Positions 37,787 through 45,989 of a DNA stretch of 64,000 nucleotides are shown in pieces. Made by a program: the position numbers and the translations under genes. Under the pieces are notes generated by a model. The model worked only from the letters and a program-made list of their open reading frames with translations, had not been told where the DNA came from and ran no database searches. Numbering within the stretch: position 1 is the stretch's first letter; every line of letters starts with the position of its first letter. The DNA is from Promethearchaeota archaeon (GTDB lineage: Archaea; Asgardarchaeota; Lokiarchaeia; Sigyniarchaeales; SOKP01): NCBI GenBank assembly GCA_019894975.1, contig JAGXNO010000006.1:1-64000 (forward strand), given 5' to 3'.

Positions 37787-39496
37787 TTAGATTAACTTTT
37801 CAGCAACTTCTATATCTTTCTTCGTATGAATCTCGAACCATCCTTTATGCACTTCCAAAATATCTACTCTAAAACCCCTATCTATTACTTCTTGTATAAG
37901 ATCTATAAATGAAGCATTCCCAAAAGAATCTGCCTCATGGAACATTCCCTTATGACTCAATTTACATTCATGATATATTTTTCTGATAATTTCAACACCA
38001 TATTCAGAGAAATAAGCTATTCCCGTAAATTCGTAATCTGCCATATCCATATTAATACCTCTTCCTATTCTTATGATTTCATTTTCTATTTGATATAAGT
38101 CTCTTGTTTGCTCACTTGGTTTTTTTTTGGTAAGAACTAGTTCAAGATTTTTATCGATTTTGTGTTTATGATAGGTATATGAATTATCTAAAACTAAAAT
38201 TATATCTCCTTTCGAATTTAGAAGATTTTTTATAATCTGTTCATTATATAATATATCTGAATAAATAAAAATAAATCCTCCTTCCATTTCCTCTTCAGCT
38301 TTAAATAGAGAGTGTAAGATATAAAATTTTTCATATTCATCATTATCAATATATTTTGCACCCTCTACAGTGAATTCCTCTTTTTGATATCCCCTAATAA
38401 CAGTTATGTCTTTGATTTTACAATTATTCAATATTTCTATTTGTCTCTGGAGAACAGGTTTATCCCCCAAGACCGTCATAGCCTTGGGAATAGAAAACTC
38501 AGGATCACTACCCGCAGCGGGGATTATTACTTTTGTTGACCCTTTAATATATTTCATATCTTTTTCTTTTACATCTAAGAATCCTACGTCTTTAAAAACA
38601 GTCTTCACAGGACTGCATAAAGACTCTGCTTCAAACGCTCTCTTATTTCTTAGGATGATTGAAGCAGTTTCTTTCATTGCTTTATGAGCCGCTCGTAAAA
38701 GATGGTTAGCATAGATAACGATATTAAACCCGTGCTCCAACAACTCATTTTCCGTAATCGTATTATATGTAGTCGGAACGCAAACAAGAGGTTTCCTAAA
38801 ACCTAGTTCTTTTGATAATTTTTCATATTCTCTTGCAAATTCTAAGATTTCTTTAGGTTCTCTTTGCTTAGAATGAATCATTATACCATCTGCTCCGGCT
38901 CTCAAATACTTTTTAGCTCTATATATAGCATCCTTTAATCCTAAACCCGAAATCAGACTCTCTATTCGAGCTACGATCATGAAATCATCAGAGATCTGTA
39001 CTTCTTTCCCCCTTTTTATTTTTGTAGCAAAGACATCTGGTTCTTCTTGATCTTGAATCGTCCCTCCCTCTAAGCTATTTCGTTTGGGAAATTTTTTATC
39101 TTCAATAATAACCATCGAAACACCCATATCTTCTAAAGCACGAATGAAATATTCGAAATTCGCAGCTTCTCCGCCAGTATCTCCATCAATTATTATTGGT
39201 TTGTTTGAACCATTTAAAATTTGTCTAACAGTTTCGTATCTTGATTCCAATCCAATTAATCCAATATCGGGATATCCCTTAGCAGCACTATCAGTAAAAC
39301 TACTAATCCAAAAACCGTCGAATTCAAGAATTTCATCTTGATGATGTTCTCTTATGTTGTTTGCTATTATTGCACTAAGCCCGTTGTGTACTTCTAAGAT
39401 TTTAACAATCTTTTTGTTGTGAAGTAATTCCTTCAACATTCTTCTTCTTACATGAGGAAGTTTACTGTTTTGTTTTTTGAATTCCATTTTTATCAC
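37787..39496 (-). CDS. PEP phosphomutase fused to a C-terminal nucleotidyltransferase
   Basis: 569 residues, two enzymes in one. Residues 1-300 are PEP mutase, which makes the carbon-phosphorus bond of phosphonopyruvate: IDGDTGG gives the magnesium aspartates, IEDKKFPKRNS is the diagnostic EDK-x(5)-NS loop, and VARIES supplies the conserved arginine. Residues from about 325 on form a nucleotidyltransferase with a weakened glycine loop (IPAAGSDPEFSIPKAM) and YSDILY as metal site. Similar fusions in bacteria pair PEP mutase with a phosphonate cytidylyltransferase. Start ATG at 39496; a second Met lies three codons in. Identification of the first domain is firm; activity of the second is uncertain because its loop lacks the Arg of GxGxR. 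Confidence 0.93.
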   Translation of the reverse strand: MIKMEFKKQNSKLPHVRRRMLKELLHNKKIVKILEVHNGLSAIIANNIREHHQDEILEFDGFWISSFTDSAAKGYPDIGLIGLESRYETVRQILNGSNKPIIIDGDTGGEAANFEYFIRALEDMGVSMVIIEDKKFPKRNSLEGGTIQDQEEPDVFATKIKRGKEVQISDDFMIVARIESLISGLGLKDAIYRAKKYLRAGADGIMIHSKQREPKEILEFAREYEKLSKELGFRKPLVCVPTTYNTITENELLEHGFNIVIYANHLLRAAHKAMKETASIILRNKRAFEAESLCSPVKTVFKDVGFLDVKEKDMKYIKGSTKVIIPAAGSDPEFSIPKAMTVLGDKPVLQRQIEILNNCKIKDITVIRGYQKEEFTVEGAKYIDNDEYEKFYILHSLFKAEEEMEGGFIFIYSDILYNEQIIKNLLNSKGDIILVLDNSYTYHKHKIDKNLELVLTKKKPSEQTRDLYQIENEIIRIGRGINMDMADYEFTGIAYFSEYGVEIIRKIYHECKLSHKGMFHEADSFGNASFIDLIQEVIDRGFRVDILEVHKGWFEIHTKKDIEVAEKLI

Positions 39497-39653
39497 TTAG
39501 ACATTCAGTTAGAATAAAATTTTGAAAAATTCTGGTTTAGGGAATGGTTAGAATACCTAAATACATAAATATTAAAAAATTAATTAGTTTTTACATTTAG
39601 ATTGATGTTTTGAATAAAAATAATAGGAAAAAAAAGATTAGTCTATAATATAT

Positions 39654-40967
39654 TTATAAATACTCTTTTCTCTCGGGCAAACTCTTCCAGTCTAATAATA
39701 AAACTAAACCACCTATTAGTGCTATTATTACCCAAAGTAAAAAAGCAGCCCATGATCCCGCTGTGTCAATAAGGGCTCCTGAGGTAAAAGTAGTAATAGC
39801 AGCTCCAATATATCCCCATCCATCGATAAATCCCGTAGCAGCGGAGGCTGCCTTCCGTGTAGCAAATTCCATAGGTATTGTAGAAACTAAAAGTGCATGC
39901 GGTGCAAAATTCAAAATCCCAATTAAAATCAATACAGGAATTCCAAAAACCAAATCAAGAGGGGGAAGTACTGTATAAATTAATAATACTAAGGATAGCA
40001 ATATAAAAAAAGCGCATATTACAGGGATTCTTCTTTTTCCAGCAAATTTATCAGAAATCCACGCACCTAGAAGAACTCCAATCAGACCCCCCAAGGGGTA
40101 GAAAATAGATTTCCAAACACCAAAAATACTCGTACCAGTTACTTCAGGACTGAGTAGATATGGAAGCCAGTCTGTTAATCCATATCTTACCATATTCAAA
40201 CAAAATAAACCAAAAGAAGCAAATAGAACAGTTTTGGTAAATAGAACTGTTTTAACAGTGTACTTAAAACCAACAAATTCATCGTCACGACATTCACCCA
40301 TTACCATTTGACCTTCACATTCTTCTTCGATAGTTGGTAAACCAACCTCTTCAGGAGCATTTCTACAGCGTGCATAAAAATGTATCGCCAAAATCAACAT
40401 GATAATTCCTGGAACTATAAATGAGAATCGCCAATTTAAACTAAGTGACTTAGTAATAACTATTGCAATTATCCAGGATACAACACCCCCCAGTAAATAT
40501 GATGTAGCAAGTCTACTTGACCATTTCCCTCTGTCTTCTGCCGGGTACCAATTAGCGATAGTTTTCACAGAAGGTGCCCATCCCATTGACTGAAAATATC
40601 CATTTAAACCCCAAAACAAGAATGCTACCCATATTAAATCAAATGCAGTTCCCATAAACAAATTGATGACTGAAGATACTATTAATCCTATTGCTATGAA
40701 ACGCCTAGCTCCTATTTTATCACCTAAAAACCCATTAACAAATTGTCCAAAAGCATATGCCAGGAAAAATGTTGTCCCTACTAATCCCATTACAGTAGCT
40801 GAAATCCCATATTCAGACATAATAAATGGTTTCGCAATTGAAATATTAGTACGGCCAATATAGTAAATCATGTAAGTAATCCAAACTGTGAAAAATATTC
40901 GCATTCTCCAGGATTTAAACTGAGATTTTACCTCGGCTTCACTTTTAGTATTTAAATTTTCATTCAT
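39654..40967 (-). CDS. MFS transporter, organophosphate:phosphate antiporter (OPA/GlpT-like) family
   Basis: 437 residues with 12 predicted helices. The opening FTVWITYMIYYIGRTNISIAKPF and GDKIGARRFIAIGL (loop 2-3 MFS motif) are those of the GlpT/UhpT/PgtP group, which exchange organophosphates for phosphate. Next to PEP mutase it may import a phosphorylated precursor or move a phosphonate, an inference from position. A 157-base gap separates it from the PEP mutase gene. Confidence 0.85.
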   Translation of the reverse strand: MNENLNTKSEAEVKSQFKSWRMRIFFTVWITYMIYYIGRTNISIAKPFIMSEYGISATVMGLVGTTFFLAYAFGQFVNGFLGDKIGARRFIAIGLIVSSVINLFMGTAFDLIWVAFLFWGLNGYFQSMGWAPSVKTIANWYPAEDRGKWSSRLATSYLLGGVVSWIIAIVITKSLSLNWRFSFIVPGIIMLILAIHFYARCRNAPEEVGLPTIEEECEGQMVMGECRDDEFVGFKYTVKTVLFTKTVLFASFGLFCLNMVRYGLTDWLPYLLSPEVTGTSIFGVWKSIFYPLGGLIGVLLGAWISDKFAGKRRIPVICAFFILLSLVLLIYTVLPPLDLVFGIPVLILIGILNFAPHALLVSTIPMEFATRKAASAATGFIDGWGYIGAAITTFTSGALIDTAGSWAAFLLWVIIALIGGLVLLLDWKSLPERKEYL

Positions 40968-40995
40968 TTTCTTTACTCATATTTATATTTGTTAT

Positions 40996-41919
40996 CTATA
41001 TTTTGCCATCTTTTATTAATTGTTGAGCATATTCAAAATCTTCGTCTGTATCCATTTCCACCCATTCTCCTTTTATGTCTACTGAATACATTGGATAACC
41101 TCTGATAATAAGTTCCTCAAGCATATCTGTTAAATATGCCTTTTGTATTGAGGTAGCATCATGGAATCGTCCCTCAAACTTGCATGTCTTATTATATTTC
41201 GCACGATTATAATTGCGCATCAATATTTCTGCTCCTTTTTTTGAAAATTTCCCGAGACCGATGAATTCTCCATGACCAACATCAGGATTATAAAATTTTG
41301 ATAGATGAATGATCTTACCATCTTCTACAATTGCTAACTCAGCTTCATCTGTAGGATGTTTTGTTCTTCCTTCATATCTTTTCCTCCAATCAGTATCTAC
41401 GATAAAACTAAAATCGTAAGGTGAATCCATTAGCTTTTTAACAACATTATCACTGTACAAAATATCTGAATATGTGAAAATAAAACCATCTTTCATTGCC
41501 TCCTCAGCGTAAAATAAAGATTCTAGAATATTATTATTATAATAATCATCATTATCATAGTAGGCAATATTAGGTAAGTCAATTTTATCTTTTTGAAATC
41601 CTCGAACAATAGCAAAATCATCTATACCATTTTGACGAAAAACATCCATTGTCCGTTCAAGGATGCTTTTACCTTCAATTTCTAATAAACACTTTGGCTT
41701 ATATTCCGTTAGAGGTCTTAATCTTGTACTCGGACCTGCAGCTATTATGATTACTTTCATTTCTCTTACTTCCTTTTTTGTTTCATATCGTCTTACAATT
41801 CGCTCTAAAAGCGAAATATGTTCATTAAATTTTTCAGATGTTTTTTTATATCCGATTTCTTTGACACTATCATAAACTTTCTTAATTTCTTCAAGATCAG
41901 AATATTTTTGTTTCGGCAT
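40996..41919 (-). CDS. Nucleotidyltransferase with N-terminal helix-turn-helix-like extension
   Basis: 307 residues. The enzyme domain starts at residue 54 with MKVIIIAAGPSTRLRPLTEYKPKCL, and YSDILY and MDTDEDFEYA follow. The middle resembles the C-terminal half of the PEP mutase fusion (DNDxYYxxxxLxSLFxAEE, then GFIFxYSDILY), so the two are paralogues. The N-terminal 50 residues (EEIKKVYDSVKEIGYKKTSEKFNEHISLLERIVRRYE) look like a small helix-turn-helix, unusual on such an enzyme. An internal ATG at 41758-41760 would drop it. It begins the co-directional block, 28 bases ahead of the transporter. Substrate unknown: phosphonate or choline/inositol phosphate. Confidence 0.82.
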   Translation of the reverse strand: MPKQKYSDLEEIKKVYDSVKEIGYKKTSEKFNEHISLLERIVRRYETKKEVREMKVIIIAAGPSTRLRPLTEYKPKCLLEIEGKSILERTMDVFRQNGIDDFAIVRGFQKDKIDLPNIAYYDNDDYYNNNILESLFYAEEAMKDGFIFTYSDILYSDNVVKKLMDSPYDFSFIVDTDWRKRYEGRTKHPTDEAELAIVEDGKIIHLSKFYNPDVGHGEFIGLGKFSKKGAEILMRNYNRAKYNKTCKFEGRFHDATSIQKAYLTDMLEELIIRGYPMYSVDIKGEWVEMDTDEDFEYAQQLIKDGKI

Positions 41920-41954
41920 ATAATTATCTGAATGGTTTAATAACTTTACAAGTG

Positions 41955-42041
41955 CATTTACCTATAAAAACTTTTAGGAATTTTATCTTCAAAAGATTTT
42001 TTGGTTATATAGAAAACTATGAAATCTTATATAGGTAAATG
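41955..42041. promoter_or_regulatory. 12-bp inverted repeat upstream of the phosphonate block
   Basis: CATTTACCTATA at 41955-41966 is the exact inverse complement of TATAGGTAAATG at 42030-42041. The arms sit 36-47 and 111-122 bases ahead of the first gene of the block, flanking AT-rich sequence that includes TATATA on the minus strand. This could be a paired operator; the significance is untested. Confidence 0.35.
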
Positions 42042-42198
42042 GATTAGATTTTCATTTATTTATTAGGTATTCAAATCATTCTTTCCCTAACTTTAAATAT
42101 CTTTTCTTTCTTATTCATTATTTTATAAGAACTCTTAGGAGTGTCAAAAGAAATATTTTATAATTCAATAAGTTTTTCAGGAGAAAAACAAGTATTAG

Positions 42199-43704
42199 TT
42201 ATTTGTAATATTTTCTTAAATGTTTGTTAAAATACAGAGGAAAGTATAATATCCAAACAACTATTTCTTTCCATCTTTGGATCAATTGTCCTCTTCTTGC
42301 AATTATTGATCTTAATACAAATTTAACAAAACCAGTTTTGTTTTTCTGGTCTGACACATCATTTAATTTTGTATCCAGAAAAATAAAACGCTTTGTATAT
42401 TTTCTATTCTTCTTTATTAATTTTTTTAGACCAAATCCCGTTAATCGATTATAAAAAAGTATTGTAATGAATTCCTGGTCTTTCAATAATCCTTGGGATC
42501 TTAAATCTTCTTTTCTTATTATTTGGTTATCTTTCTTAAGATGATCCCTAAGAAATCTCACTAATTGGGGCGGAAATTGATCAGGTATTAAAATTTTTTC
42601 GGATTTTAAGGATACTAACGTACTCTGTTGATAGAGAGTACTTAAGATTGATCCAAAATAACTATAAGCTTCAATCTCAGACTGGAGATAAAACTGATGC
42701 AAATCATTATATATCTCAGGATGCTTCTGACTTACGTCTTTTTTTTCCAAATGATCTTCCTTTAAGTCAAATAACGAGAACTTCCCATTATCATTTAGTA
42801 ATTTCCATCGATCTTCTATTATCATCGTTTTTTTAATTGATTGAAACATTAAATAACAATCTCCTCGAATTTTCCTATTTATATTGACATTAATATTATC
42901 TTCAATCAATTTCTTAAAAGATGTGGATTCTCTTTTATACGTGGGTTTAAAATCTAGATAATCAAGAATTGTCTCCATAAGATCCAAGAGGTATACGCGT
43001 TCTGTGAATACCTTTGGTTTAGATTTAGTAATGCTTTTAGGTAGCTTCATAAATAATGCTGGTTGCATAGAGGACTGATGAATATCATCGAAATGCAGCA
43101 ACTTCGCCTTTTTGTATAAATTCTTATCATAATATCCATGATCAGAATTAAGGATGAAAATTGAATCTTCCCAAAATTCATTTTCCTTCAAATAGCTTAT
43201 AATTTTATTGATGTATAAATTCGCTTTAGGATCACTAGGTCTAAAGAATAAAAAAACAAGATTTTTCTGATTAGGTAAAATTTCTTGGGCAACTTGCATA
43301 AAAAGTTCATAAATTTCCTTACCATCTAACCAATGATCTCCTTGGTATAATTCCTCCACAAAATATGGAGGTAAAATCTCTTTGGTAATTTCTACCTGTT
43401 CTCTTCCGAATATAATTGATTGGATATTGTAATTCTCCCTTTTTAGGGGATAAATGAAATTTTCATGTTCTAAACTTGGCAAGTTTTCTAATGTGCGATA
43501 ATAATCAGGAAAAATATAATAAGGAAATCTGCCCGTTAAAAAGGAAATAAGAGATAAGTTAGTAGAAGGAAATTGAGAAATACAATCTTCGAAATAAAAT
43601 CCTTCATTATCATTTTTTAAAGTCTTATATACAGGAAGTAAACTATGTAAATCTGGTCGTTCATAATTACATATTGAGTCAGTTACAATCCAGAAAATAT
43701 TCAT
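42199..43704 (-). CDS. Alkaline-phosphatase/sulfatase-superfamily protein
   Basis: 501 residues, no signal peptide. FWIVTDS at the start gives the first metal aspartate, LNSDHGYY the second metal pair, and TNLSLISFLTG lies where sulfatases have C/S-x-P-x-R and a catalytic Cys. Here the nucleophile position holds Thr and the following Arg is absent, so it is not a formylglycine sulfatase; phosphotransferases such as phosphoglycerol or phosphoethanolamine transferases use Thr. The C-terminal 100 residues are very basic. It may transfer or remove a phospho- or phosphono-group on the surface glycan, an inference only. Confidence 0.7.
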   Translation of the reverse strand: MNIFWIVTDSICNYERPDLHSLLPVYKTLKNDNEGFYFEDCISQFPSTNLSLISFLTGRFPYYIFPDYYRTLENLPSLEHENFIYPLKRENYNIQSIIFGREQVEITKEILPPYFVEELYQGDHWLDGKEIYELFMQVAQEILPNQKNLVFLFFRPSDPKANLYINKIISYLKENEFWEDSIFILNSDHGYYDKNLYKKAKLLHFDDIHQSSMQPALFMKLPKSITKSKPKVFTERVYLLDLMETILDYLDFKPTYKRESTSFKKLIEDNINVNINRKIRGDCYLMFQSIKKTMIIEDRWKLLNDNGKFSLFDLKEDHLEKKDVSQKHPEIYNDLHQFYLQSEIEAYSYFGSILSTLYQQSTLVSLKSEKILIPDQFPPQLVRFLRDHLKKDNQIIRKEDLRSQGLLKDQEFITILFYNRLTGFGLKKLIKKNRKYTKRFIFLDTKLNDVSDQKNKTGFVKFVLRSIIARRGQLIQRWKEIVVWILYFPLYFNKHLRKYYK

Positions 43705-43893
43705 TATCCCACCGGGCTACGTAATACTGTTTTTACCTAATTCAAACAAAATGTATTTAATTATGAAATGTGTAAAAGAAAATTGTTAAAAAGATAAAAA
43801 GTTAATGTCGTAATTACAATTGAAGAGCTTTACAAGATTATAGCCAATTCGTGCTAGGAGAATTAATCTCCGTAAAAAGTGAGTTAAGATTTT

Positions 43894-44997
43894 TTATTTT
43901 ATCACACATTTTTTATATATATCTAAAACTGTCAATGCACTTTCTTCCCAGGAGTACAACTTTATTCTTTCTAATCCTTTTTTAATTAGAGTCTTTCGTA
44001 GTACTTCATCACTTAGTAATTGAATAATTTTATCTGCTAATTCAGTGGGATCTGAATTGTCTTTTAGGATCAATGCTGAATCACCAACTATTTCAGGAAT
44101 TGCAAAAGCCTTTGATGTAATTACGGGGCACCCACATGCCATTGCTTCTAAATTTGGCATTCCAAAACCTTCAAAAAAGGATGGAAATAAAAACATCTCT
44201 GCATTATTCAAAAGGTTAATAACATCATTAACAGGTAAAAAACCTGTGAAAATAATATTATCGAGGATTTTTTCATTCTTAGCAAATTGTAATACTCGAC
44301 TGTTTTTCCAACCTTTTCCTCCTAGAACTAACATTAAATCTTTTTTTTCTCTATTTATTATAGAAAATGCTTTTAAAATTGTCCAAGGATTTTTTCTTTC
44401 AGAAAATTTGCTTAAATGAAAAATGAAATGAGAATCAATGCCATATTTTTCATTTATCTTTTCAGATTTCTTTTCATAAACTCTAAAATCTTTATCCACA
44501 GCACTATGTGTAAAGAAGACCCTATTCTCTCTTACCCCATACTGATAAGTTACAAAATTTTTACCTGCGTTAGATCCTGAAAAAATATAATCCATCTTTC
44601 TAAAATAAACAGGCTTAATCAATTTCGAATGGATTCTTTTTAATTTATTGAATTGGTCTGGAAAGTAAAGTTCTGCTGCACCACCTCCATGAACAGTGGT
44701 TAGTTTCTTAGGTTTTTTTAACCATACGGGAGAAAGAATAGTTAAAGGGTAATAGTGAAGAATATCAAAATTTTCTTTTTTAAGTTTGAAATGTGCGAGT
44801 AATGGATTCTTTGGGATTATTAATTCTGTAGTTTTTTCATAAATTTCATGATCATTTTTGGAATAATGAATCAGAACGATATTAAAATTTTTATTAAGTT
44901 TTAAGATATGAGATACGAGTTGTCTTAAATGAGACCCACTTCCACTAGTCCCTTGATCTATAGGTCTTGTAAATATTCCGATTTTTGGTTTACTCAT
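43894..44997 (-). CDS. GT4-family glycosyltransferase
   Basis: 367 residues, GT-B fold. The N-terminal domain has GSGSHLRQLVSHIL, and HYYPLTIL; the C-terminal donor domain has HLSKFSERKNPWTILKAF, LGGKGWKN, and the donor-binding motif FEGFGMPNLEAMACGCPVI with its glutamates. Such enzymes transfer a sugar from a nucleotide donor to a lipid- or glycan-acceptor on the cytoplasmic face. It stands 28 bases before the CDP-alcohol transferase gene on the same strand, so the two are co-transcribed. Confidence 0.9.
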   Translation of the reverse strand: MSKPKIGIFTRPIDQGTSGSGSHLRQLVSHILKLNKNFNIVLIHYSKNDHEIYEKTTELIIPKNPLLAHFKLKKENFDILHYYPLTILSPVWLKKPKKLTTVHGGGAAELYFPDQFNKLKRIHSKLIKPVYFRKMDYIFSGSNAGKNFVTYQYGVRENRVFFTHSAVDKDFRVYEKKSEKINEKYGIDSHFIFHLSKFSERKNPWTILKAFSIINREKKDLMLVLGGKGWKNSRVLQFAKNEKILDNIIFTGFLPVNDVINLLNNAEMFLFPSFFEGFGMPNLEAMACGCPVITSKAFAIPEIVGDSALILKDNSDPTELADKIIQLLSDEVLRKTLIKKGLERIKLYSWEESALTVLDIYKKCVIK

Positions 44998-45025
44998 AGT
45001 TTTATCAAATCTACAAAAATTAGTT

Positions 45026-45835
45026 CTAATTTACAATCGATTGATGAATTTTGATGACATCCTTTTCAATATTTTTTGCTTTGATTACCATGAATGTGAT
45101 AAATACACCTCCCATGAAAATTACATAAACGATCATAATTGCTTCTAAAATCCAGAATAACGTGAAATATATATACAACAACCAACCAATAAAGAAAATA
45201 GATGTGATCATATGAGTATGACTAAAAGCGTTTGTAAGATTTATAAAGATAGCTTTGATGAGTTTCATCAGGCTCTTTTTAGAGGCTTTTTGTTCTTTTA
45301 ACTCACCTTCTACTTCTATATTTTTATTTATGCTGCTTTTAGCGGAAGCAACAGTGGCTATCTTACGAACTCTCCTTATCCCGATTAAAAAAAACGTTGC
45401 TATAATCCCAAAGAAGATATATAAAAATTCCGAATTGATTTTAAAGATGGAAAACCCAAATGTGAAAAAAAACCAACTTTGGAAAAATAAATGTCCAATT
45501 TCATCATAGTATATTCCCCTAAGTGATGTTTTTTTTTTATATCGAGCAACTTCACCGTCAACTTCATCAGAAATATAGTAAACATATAGTAGGATAAATC
45601 CAATTATTATGAACAAATTATTACCAATCCCAATAAAAATTAAGCCTAATAAACCTATTATAGAACCGGAAATTGTTATAAAATTTGCAGAAATTCGGGT
45701 TTTTACCAAGATCCATGTTATATATTTTGAGATAAAAGTAAAGATTGCATGCCACCAATCTCTTTTAATCTTTCGTTTCTCAAGTTTGCTGCCTTGAATT
45801 ATCTGTTTGAATTCTTTAAAACTTTCTGATGTCAT
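45026..45835 (-). CDS. CDP-alcohol phosphatidyltransferase-like membrane protein
   Basis: 269 residues, about six membrane helices. The family motif DGxxARx(8)GxxxDxxxD is recognisable as DGEVARYKKKTSLRGIYYDEIGH, but the final residue, normally the catalytic Asp, is His. The rest of the metal site is intact. Members move a phospho-alcohol between CMP and an acceptor. With CMP-activated phosphonate in supply nearby it could attach a hydroxyethylphosphonate headgroup to a lipid, but this is inference, and the Asp-to-His change leaves activity open. Same operon as the GT4 gene. Confidence 0.8.
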   Translation of the reverse strand: MTSESFKEFKQIIQGSKLEKRKIKRDWWHAIFTFISKYITWILVKTRISANFITISGSIIGLLGLIFIGIGNNLFIIIGFILLYVYYISDEVDGEVARYKKKTSLRGIYYDEIGHLFFQSWFFFTFGFSIFKINSEFLYIFFGIIATFFLIGIRRVRKIATVASAKSSINKNIEVEGELKEQKASKKSLMKLIKAIFINLTNAFSHTHMITSIFFIGWLLYIYFTLFWILEAIMIVYVIFMGGVFITFMVIKAKNIEKDVIKIHQSIVN

Positions 45836-45989
45836 TATTTATCTCTTTTTAATTTTATACTTGTTATAATGGGAAATTATATGAAAAATTATTGGTTTTT
45901 TAAATTCTTCAAATAATAAATTTAATTTGAGATTCATTATTTTGTATTTTTAAAAAATACAAATTTAAGAGAAAATTCACGTCGATCCT

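Noticed and set aside
42199-43704. Formylglycine sulfatase
   Set aside because: The C/S-x-P-x-R motif is absent; Thr occupies the nucleophile position.
43857-43871. GGAGA/TCTCC short hairpin between two genes
   Set aside because: A 5-bp stem with no T-run on either side is not enough to call a terminator or operator.
44045-44419. 124-residue plus-strand frame
   Set aside because: Antisense to a well-supported GT4 gene whose motifs are intact.
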